DNA of 56,881 nt, from NCBI GenBank assembly GCA_002451555.1, contig DKCU01000154.1:1-56881 (forward strand), written 5' to 3'. This document shows positions 51,375-56,881 of the stretch, in pieces (positions within the stretch are counted from its first letter, which is position 1; each line of letters begins with the position of its first letter). Position numbers and translations under genes: made by a program. Below the pieces are notes generated by a model. It did no database searches. It had not been told where the DNA came from and saw only the letters and a program-made list of their open reading frames with translations. The DNA comes from Candidatus Segatella albertsiae (GTDB taxonomy: Bacteria > Bacteroidota > Bacteroidia > Bacteroidales > Bacteroidaceae).

Positions 51375-51450
51375 GAAGAATTTCTAGGATTTAGGAAGAA
51401 TTTCTGGGATTTAGAAAGAATTCTAGGAATCAGGAGAGAGTTCTAGGAGC
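51373..51450 (+). repeat. Imperfect tandem repeats across the DUF3127 stop
   Basis: Three to four degenerate copies of a roughly 20-bp unit (TAGGAAGAATTTCTAGGATT). The first contains the gene's TAG stop. Confidence 0.8.
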
Positions 51451-51696
51451 CTAGAAGATGTAACTAGATTACTTGATTTTGTCAAGATTTTTATCAATTC
51501 TAATATTGGTGGGGTCGGGATGTTCCTTACCCCACTTTTATTTTTCCCTGCGCAGATAAAAATTTTTCCCTGCCCAAGTAAGAATTTTTACTCGGGCAGG
51601 GAAATTTTTTTCTAGGTCAAGCCTATTGGTCGAAACACCTGTTTTGTCCAGTTTTTTCTTTACAGGCTTTTGCCTCTTCATAGTGGGCTATTCGAA
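51375..51696. other. Intergenic region (322 bp) between convergent genes
   Basis: Holds the tandem repeats at 51373-51450 and the strong terminator at 51565-51604. Nothing else recognised. Confidence 0.7.
51565..51604. terminator. Terminator between DUF3127 and the small Y-x-x-P gene
   Basis: TTTCCCTGCCC (51565-51575) pairs with GGGCAGGGAAA (51594-51604), with an inner AGTAA/TTACT stem and a T7 run after it. Suits the rightward transcript best. Confidence 0.88.
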
Positions 51697-51906
51697 TCAA
51701 TCTCCACCCCAGTTGTTTACATTGTTGTAATAGTCCTTAGTGCCATCAGGGGTTTCTTCATCATTGTGTATCGGGAAAGTACTGTCTGTCGTTTGCCCAT
51801 TGTTGCTATATACTGTGGCATTGTTGAGGTCTCCCTCGCATATCGCTTCCGTCTCATAGCACTTGATGCTTGGAGATATGTATCTTTTCTTATTCATAAC
51901 TTTCAT
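51697..51906 (-). CDS. Small protein with K-x-Y-x-x-P motif
   Basis: 69 residues, or 66 if the start is the Met at 51897 (MNKKRYIS). The core KKRYISPSIKCYETEAIC is followed by a polar Asn/Thr/Asp-rich tail ending in NNWGGD. It shares with the protein at 39959 the short basic start, the K-x-Y-x-x-P motif, a strand ending in Glu and an acidic tail. It lies 75 nt downstream of a large secreted protein on the same strand, as that protein lies next to another. No catalytic or membrane feature. Confidence 0.6.
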   Translation of the reverse strand: MKVMNKKRYISPSIKCYETEAICEGDLNNATVYSNNGQTTDSTFPIHNDEETPDGTKDYYNNVNNWGGD

Positions 51907-51980
51907 CTTGATATTCTTCTTTTACTCATGTTATCTTGACGTCCGATTTTCTTTTAAAGGTATCTTTCGTCAGATGCTTT

Positions 51981-54407
51981 TTATTTTACCATAACCTTTT
52001 TGCCTGATACCAAGTAGAGGCCAGCAGGAAGACCTTCTGTCGATGTGCCTTGGCGCACCAACTGCCCGTTGAGGTTATATACGGCATTCTGAAAAGCCTT
52101 GTTGCTGGTATTGACATGGAATGTCGGATCATCGTCGATGATGTCTTCTATCCCCGTGGTGGTGTCGTCTGCTATGCCATTGATGAAAATTTTTACATCC
52201 TTTGATTTCTGCGGTTGATTGGCGACATTTGTGTCCGTATTGTCTGACAGGCTAAACCAGCAGCGGAACCCCTTCAGCCCATAGGCTGAATTCTGTGGCA
52301 CTTTCCACATCTCGCCATTCTTCATGAAGTAGTCGCCCGAGAGGTTGTCGCGGGTCTCCGCATCATCCGTGTAGAAATAGCCCTGGTTGCCTTTCGCATA
52401 GAAGGTCTTGGCCATGGTTCCCTTGCACACCATTTGTTTGCTGTTTCCATCGGTGCTGCCCGATGTCGTGGATACCCAATGCTTGTCCAAGTTCTGGGTG
52501 AGTGCGTCTCTGTCGAGCGTGATGCCCGAGATGTCATAGTGGCCAGCAGCTACAGTCACTTTTCCTCCAGTATAGCGTGTTACGCCTTCATCGGAATAGG
52601 TGATGCCCTCGTTTTCGCTCAGCCAGTTTTGGTTGGCAGCTTTCTTGAGGGGTAGTGTTGTGTAGGATGGGTTCTGACCAGCTTCCTTGGTTGGCTTGAT
52701 GATGTATGGAGTGAAGGCTTTGAGCATGATGTCGTTGTCATCCTTGCAATCCACGGTCCAGAATTGTACGCTGGTGCCTGATAGTGTCTTCAACTCTGCC
52801 AGGCGAACTTCATCGCCGAAGGTACGTTTCATCTGTCCGTAAGTCAGGTTGACTGGCAAGATGAAAGTGTTCCACTTGTTGAGGGTGAACGAGCGACGTA
52901 GATGAAGTACGGTGTTCTTGTATTCATCGCAGGTCTCCGTCAAGTACTTGAGGTCAGGGTTGTCCTCGTCGAGCACGAGGTTTGCCGACTCTGGGTCACC
53001 TGCGTAAAGCATGCGGAAATTGTCGAAGGCAGTCCATTCGTTGGTTGGCGTAGCGTTCTTGTCGCCATCAATCATGATGCCGAATTCCAGGTATTCCGTT
53101 CCTCCCATCTTAGTGAGGTCGTCTTGGGTGACTCTCATCATGACTTGGTTTTCATATTCCCCATTATAGAAACGCTTTCCTGCCTCCAACAAGTCCTTTG
53201 GTCCGTTGGCATCCAATGGGTTCAGCAGGTTGGCGGCAATGACGCCATATTCTCCTTGGCTGGTATAACCAGCAAAAGTCATGTAATTGGAGATGAAAAT
53301 CTTGGCGATTCCTTTTGTGTTGCTGAAACCATTGCATCTGAAGATGTACCAACCAGGTTTGCTGACTGCTATTTGTTGGGAGATACCTGCTTGGTGAATG
53401 TTCTTGATGTCGGCGCAGAAGTATTTGCCATCTTCGCAGAGATATTTCGTGTCTTTGGTTTTGTCTCCTTTGTAATTGGTCTCAGTACCTTTCTTGTAGC
53501 ATTCTTCTACTCCATAGCGTACCGCATTGCTTGGGTCGGGATTCTTGATTTTTGTAAAGGCTGACCAATGGCCCGTGTTGGTTGTGCTATAGTTGAATCC
53601 TGGATTCTGGAGTAGGAATGTGGCGTCGATAGGGGCTGAGAGGTCGGATGGTGAAGTATAGAACAACTCGTAATACTCCTTTACGCTAATCAGTTTCCAA
53701 ATTTGGTAGTTGCTGTTGGCTGCTTCATCGTTTGTAGCCTCGCACAGGTTGCCTTCGGCATCGTTGGGCGTTGCCGTCAAGTATCTGTTGCCGTATGTGG
53801 AAATCTTGTAGAGCTTCTGCTTGTTGGTGTCATATCCGTCAGCTTTCTCAAATTTCCAACCGAAGTCTCGGTTGTTGTCGGTAGGCTGTTGGTCAAGATA
53901 GACACCTGGTTTCAGGGCATCATTGTCTATGTATTGCACATAGCTGTCAGTATTGTCTGGATTGCCTGCCGAGGTTAGAGTTTTTGCCACATAGTTTTGG
54001 CGTGTGCGAATATTGTACGTACCTGATGTTTTTGAGTTGCTGAAAATCCAGAGATACATACCTGTGTTGCTCAAGCTGGCATGGCGACCGTAGGAGCCAC
54101 CGATGTTGAAGAATTTCTGTGCTCCTACGTTGAATAGCAAGAAAGTCTTGCTACGAGCATCATCGCTGTTAGGTGTAACACGATAGTCGTTATTCGTGTT
54201 GATGATGTCACCCGGGTCTGCGCCCACAAGTTTATCGACATCAAGCTGGGTTTTGCTGGCGGATGATGTCATTGCACTTTCTCTCTCTTGGGCATGGATA
54301 GGGACTGCGTAAGACAAACTTAGTAGCCATGCCGTTGACACCAAAAACGTCAAATTGCTTTTGTGTGCCATGTGTTTCCTGAACTGTCTGAAACTGTTTT
54401 TTCTCAT
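51981..54407 (-). CDS. Large secreted protein with C-terminal sorting-like tail
   Basis: 808 residues (about 796 if the second Met, at 54371, is the start). Signal peptide LLSLSYAVPIHAQ. Several beta-rich regions rich in Thr/Asn/Tyr follow (for example DDIINTNNDYRVTPNSDD and the LFYTSPSDLSAPI region). The last 55 residues (FQNAVYNLNGQLVRQGTS, then LPAGLYLVSGKKVMVK) match the same GLYxxxGKKxxxK tail as the protein at 36064, a type IX-like sorting signal or anchor. No enzymatic motif seen. A -7 element (TAACTTTG, complement of 54473-54480) precedes it. Confidence 0.75.
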   Translation of the reverse strand: MRKNSFRQFRKHMAHKSNLTFLVSTAWLLSLSYAVPIHAQERESAMTSSASKTQLDVDKLVGADPGDIINTNNDYRVTPNSDDARSKTFLLFNVGAQKFFNIGGSYGRHASLSNTGMYLWIFSNSKTSGTYNIRTRQNYVAKTLTSAGNPDNTDSYVQYIDNDALKPGVYLDQQPTDNNRDFGWKFEKADGYDTNKQKLYKISTYGNRYLTATPNDAEGNLCEATNDEAANSNYQIWKLISVKEYYELFYTSPSDLSAPIDATFLLQNPGFNYSTTNTGHWSAFTKIKNPDPSNAVRYGVEECYKKGTETNYKGDKTKDTKYLCEDGKYFCADIKNIHQAGISQQIAVSKPGWYIFRCNGFSNTKGIAKIFISNYMTFAGYTSQGEYGVIAANLLNPLDANGPKDLLEAGKRFYNGEYENQVMMRVTQDDLTKMGGTEYLEFGIMIDGDKNATPTNEWTAFDNFRMLYAGDPESANLVLDEDNPDLKYLTETCDEYKNTVLHLRRSFTLNKWNTFILPVNLTYGQMKRTFGDEVRLAELKTLSGTSVQFWTVDCKDDNDIMLKAFTPYIIKPTKEAGQNPSYTTLPLKKAANQNWLSENEGITYSDEGVTRYTGGKVTVAAGHYDISGITLDRDALTQNLDKHWVSTTSGSTDGNSKQMVCKGTMAKTFYAKGNQGYFYTDDAETRDNLSGDYFMKNGEMWKVPQNSAYGLKGFRCWFSLSDNTDTNVANQPQKSKDVKIFINGIADDTTTGIEDIIDDDPTFHVNTSNKAFQNAVYNLNGQLVRQGTSTEGLPAGLYLVSGKKVMVK

Positions 54408-54598
54408 CTTTTATGTTATCTGTTTTTTGTTATCTACTTTTACAATCTCGTTTTTTGTCAATTTTGACGCTGCAAAGTTATATGATATATTTGAAATAAA
54501 ATATTCAGAATTGTCCTTTTTAGGAATTTTTAATCGTATAAACTTTCTTTATCTCTTTTATGTATATCATAAGTATATGTTTTCTATATAGAACTTAA

Positions 54599-54642
54599 AA
54601 AGGTCTTTGATGTCATCTTTTACTAGATGCTCAAAGACCTTT
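54599..54642 (-). terminator. Terminator for the MFS gene
   Basis: AAAGGTCTTTGA (54599-54610) pairs perfectly with TCAAAGACCTTT (54631-54642) around a 20-nt loop. On the minus strand it is about 155 nt downstream of the MFS stop codon. Confidence 0.7.
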
Positions 54643-54697
54643 CTGTTGTCGTATTAGTTGCTAGCTAACCTTTCTATTATTGTATTGGTTGTTAGCT
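54639..54697 (-). repeat. 31-bp imperfect tandem duplication downstream of the MFS gene
   Basis: On the minus strand TTAGCTAACAACCAATACAA and TTAGCTAGCAACTAATACGA start two copies, each ending in AGAAAGG. Confidence 0.7.
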
Positions 54698-54797
54698 AAA
54701 ATAGTCTTCTTGATACTTTCTTTTTTCGATTCAACAGATAATGCAGCTGATGATAAAAGTTTATGCTTCAAATCATGTGTCTCTCCCTTGTGGATGT

Positions 54798-55985
54798 TCA
54801 GTCGATTCGTCTCCTTGACTCGAAGAACTTTTTTCCTGCAAAAATGAAGAGGGCGACGGCTGCAGCGTTCTCCACTGCCACCATCCAGAAGGTGGCGTTG
54901 TAGTCGAAGTGCTCTGCCACGACACCACCCAAGAGGCATCCGATGCCGAAACCCAGGTCCCAACCCGTGAGGATGCTGCTGTTGGCAGTGCCTCGTTGGT
55001 CGTGGCGTGCCACGTTGATAAACATATTGAGGAAGGCTGGGTAGAGGTGTCCGTTACCCAATCCGATGAGGGCGGCGGAGAGATAGTAGGCTATCGGGTG
55101 GTGCCATGCCACGAAGAGGATGAAACCGATGAGTGACAGGCACATTCCCTCCATGGCGTTCTGTGTCAACTTGCCTTGCCTCAATGCTTTGCGCCCTTGC
55201 AGTCGGGATGTGAAGAGACCGATGGAGAGAATGGCGAAGTAGGTGCCCGTGCCCCCCGTGATGCCCAGTTCCTCCTTGCTGTAGATGGCAAGGTAGTTGC
55301 TCAGCACGCCCCAGCAGAAGCCGAACATGGCGATGTTGATGGCAAGCAACCATGCTCGTGTCAGGAAGAAACGGTCGAGGGAGAGCTTCTCCTTGTTCTT
55401 GACGATTTCCTTCTCGGGAAGACGCACGGTTCCTGCGATGATGACAGCGGCGATGGCGACGACGAAGGCTATCCAGAAGAGCACCATGTAACTGCCCACA
55501 AGGTCGTGCAGATAGATGCCGATGGATGGGGCGAGAGCCATGGCGAAGTTGTTGCTCAGTCCGTAGAGCCCCACGCCCTCGTTGCGGCGGCTCGATGGGA
55601 GCACGTCGATGGCGCAGGTGCTGTTGGCAACGGTCACAGCTCCGAAGGGAGCGCCATGCAAGGTGCGGCAGATGGCGAACATCAGGATGGTGCTGGCGGC
55701 GATGTAGCCAGCGAAGAAGATGGCAAATGCGGTTAGGCAGACCATGAGCACCTTCTTCCTGGAAAATCCATCCACTACATATCCACTGAACGGACGGATG
55801 ATGAGTGCTGCCACGGTATAACCGCTCAGTACGATGCCGATGGTGTCCTTGCTTGCTCCGAAACTCTCGCTCAAGTAGAGTGGGAGAAGGGGAGTGAGAA
55901 GGTAGAAGGCGAAGTACAACAAGAAGTTGGTTGTCATCACCTTGATGTAGTTACTGTTCCAAAGTTTCTCTTTCTGTTCTGTCAT
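54798..55985 (-). CDS. MFS transporter, drug:H+ antiporter type
   Basis: 395 residues with 12 predicted membrane helices. The loop 2-3 motif is GYVVDGFSRKKVLM and helix 5 carries GLSNNFAMALAPSIG-like Gly/Pro pattern of exporters. Substrate not predictable; multidrug or metabolite efflux is the usual role. It starts about 72 nt after nudC's stop on the same strand and may share its transcript. Confidence 0.88.
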   Translation of the reverse strand: MTEQKEKLWNSNYIKVMTTNFLLYFAFYLLTPLLPLYLSESFGASKDTIGIVLSGYTVAALIIRPFSGYVVDGFSRKKVLMVCLTAFAIFFAGYIAASTILMFAICRTLHGAPFGAVTVANSTCAIDVLPSSRRNEGVGLYGLSNNFAMALAPSIGIYLHDLVGSYMVLFWIAFVVAIAAVIIAGTVRLPEKEIVKNKEKLSLDRFFLTRAWLLAINIAMFGFCWGVLSNYLAIYSKEELGITGGTGTYFAILSIGLFTSRLQGRKALRQGKLTQNAMEGMCLSLIGFILFVAWHHPIAYYLSAALIGLGNGHLYPAFLNMFINVARHDQRGTANSSILTGWDLGFGIGCLLGGVVAEHFDYNATFWMVAVENAAAVALFIFAGKKFFESRRRID

Positions 55986-56042
55986 TTTCCTAAAATTACT
56001 GATTTGTTCCCGGCGGTTTATCTCTCTGTTCCGCGAAAATCA

Positions 56043-56059
56043 TTTCGAGCTGTACGGTT
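56043..56059. repeat. 17-bp dispersed repeat TTTCGAGCTGTACGGTT
   Basis: Same 17 bases as at 42773-42789, here ending in the nudC stop codon. Confidence 0.85.
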
Positions 56060-56831
56060 AAGCTTTACCTTCCAGCCAAGCGTCGATGATTCTCCTGGCA
56101 ATGGAAAGTTTCTCGGGAATCGTCGGAAGATTGTCCTTGGTAAACCACTTGCCACGTGACAATTCTTCCTTCTGGAGATGAATCTCGCCATCTACGTATT
56201 CGGCGGTGAATCCCACCATGAGACCGCTGGGGTAAGGCCATGGCTGTGAACCGAAATATTTCAAGTTCTTGATCGTGAGATGAGTCTCTTCCATCACCTC
56301 GCGATGCACGGCTTCTTCGAGCGTCTCTCCTGTCTCGACGAATCCTGCCACCAGTCCGTAGAAGTCACTCTTGAAGTTGCGGGCGTGGACGAGGAGTACC
56401 TCGTCTCCTTTATGGATGAGTACGATGATGGCAGTGGCGAGGGAAGGCCAAACTTGTTTGCCACAGTTGGTGCATTTCTTGCTGATGTCGGTCGCCATCT
56501 CCATCGGAGCGCCGCAGATGCCGCAGAAATGGGTGTTTTGGTCCCAGTAGTTGAGCTCCTGGCATTTTCCCGCCTTCAGATACAAGGCTTCCGAAAGTTT
56601 GTAGTAACTTGGTCTCAAACCGCACATCTCGTATTTCGGGTTGCCGGTGATAGGCTCGGGGATGGTGAAAGTCTTCACTTCCGTTCCGTCCTCCATCGGA
56701 GTGATGTTAAGTATATGAGTCCAAGGCTTGGTCTCGATGGGGCATTCCTCGCTACATGGAATCGTGTAGGTGCCATCAGCGAGTTTTTCCAATACAATGT
56801 CTGTCTTGCAAAATATAAACCAGTATTTCAT
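56058..56831 (-). CDS. nudC: NAD(+) diphosphatase / NADH pyrophosphatase NudC
   Basis: 257 residues. Central zinc ribbon (CGICG...CTNCG), then the Nudix box GFVETGETLEEAVHREVMEET (GX5EX7REUXEEXGU form) and, after it, the NudC-type SQPWPYPSGLMVGF segment. It hydrolyses NAD(H) and removes NAD caps from RNA. Complete within the window, with 50 bases of upstream sequence left. Confidence 0.95.
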   Translation of the reverse strand: MKYWFIFCKTDIVLEKLADGTYTIPCSEECPIETKPWTHILNITPMEDGTEVKTFTIPEPITGNPKYEMCGLRPSYYKLSEALYLKAGKCQELNYWDQNTHFCGICGAPMEMATDISKKCTNCGKQVWPSLATAIIVLIHKGDEVLLVHARNFKSDFYGLVAGFVETGETLEEAVHREVMEETHLTIKNLKYFGSQPWPYPSGLMVGFTAEYVDGEIHLQKEELSRGKWFTKDNLPTIPEKLSIARRIIDAWLEGKA

Positions 56832-56881
56832 ATTTTTAAAATTATGTTTTTAATATTTATTTTTCCAACCACCCCGTCCCT

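Larger units (their letters stand above)
54408..54797. other. Intergenic region (390 bp) upstream of the secreted protein
   Basis: Contains the likely promoter of the gene at 54407 (TAACTTTG at 54473-54480 on the minus strand), the hairpin at 54599-54642 and a 31-bp tandem duplication at 54639-54697. No other ORF is credible. Confidence 0.6.

Overview
The window looks like a chromosomal segment of a gut Bacteroidales, most likely Prevotella/Segatella (copri-like). The basis is Bacteroidetes-type promoters (TTG/TTTG, about 20 nt, TAnnTTTG), an UpxY antiterminator, DUF4835 and DUF3127 proteins, large secreted proteins with a GxYxxxGKKxxxK tail, and the order dnaN - exonuclease - coaBC - DUF4835 - recN. 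Species assignment is inference.

Layout. (1) 52-1787: polysaccharide polymerase/ligase-like membrane protein and an UpxY (NusG-like) antiterminator. (2) 2057-9985: a compact, apparently undescribed operon: M42 aminopeptidase, a 34-residue Cys-containing peptide too short for routine gene calling, a hairpin, a radical SAM/SPASM maturase with PqqD-like N-terminus, a SNF2 ATPase, an 879-residue adenosine-deaminase-fold enzyme with every catalytic residue, and a 118-residue protein. It reads as a RiPP-type module fused to a defence-type effector module. (3) 10083-12704: an IS66 element whose transposase seems internally deleted. (4) 12767-15904: Thoeris-like anti-phage genes, one TM-Macro effector and three TIR-like proteins. 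(5) 16003-30413: the surface polysaccharide locus (glycosyltransferases, acyltransferases, aminotransferase, small EamA pairs, nucleotidyltransferase, WecG) with a toxin-antitoxin pair and a PurF-like enzyme. Four of its genes carry simple repeats (two G8 tracts that break frames, two heptamer arrays inside coding sequence), pointing to phase variation or, for the G8 tracts, possibly assembly error. (6) 30543-56831: mainly core genes: SulP transporter, radA, GH43 lipoprotein, two large secreted proteins each followed by a small Y-x-x-P protein, queC, a TlpA-like oxidoreductase, tRNA-Arg, the dnaN-recN operon, DUF3127, an MFS transporter and NudC.

The defence genes sit between upxY and the main body of glycosyltransferases and look A+T-richer than their flanks, so the polysaccharide locus appears to have been interrupted by a defence island. 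Imperfect 20-35 bp tandem duplications straddle or follow several stop codons, a recurrent feature of this genome segment.
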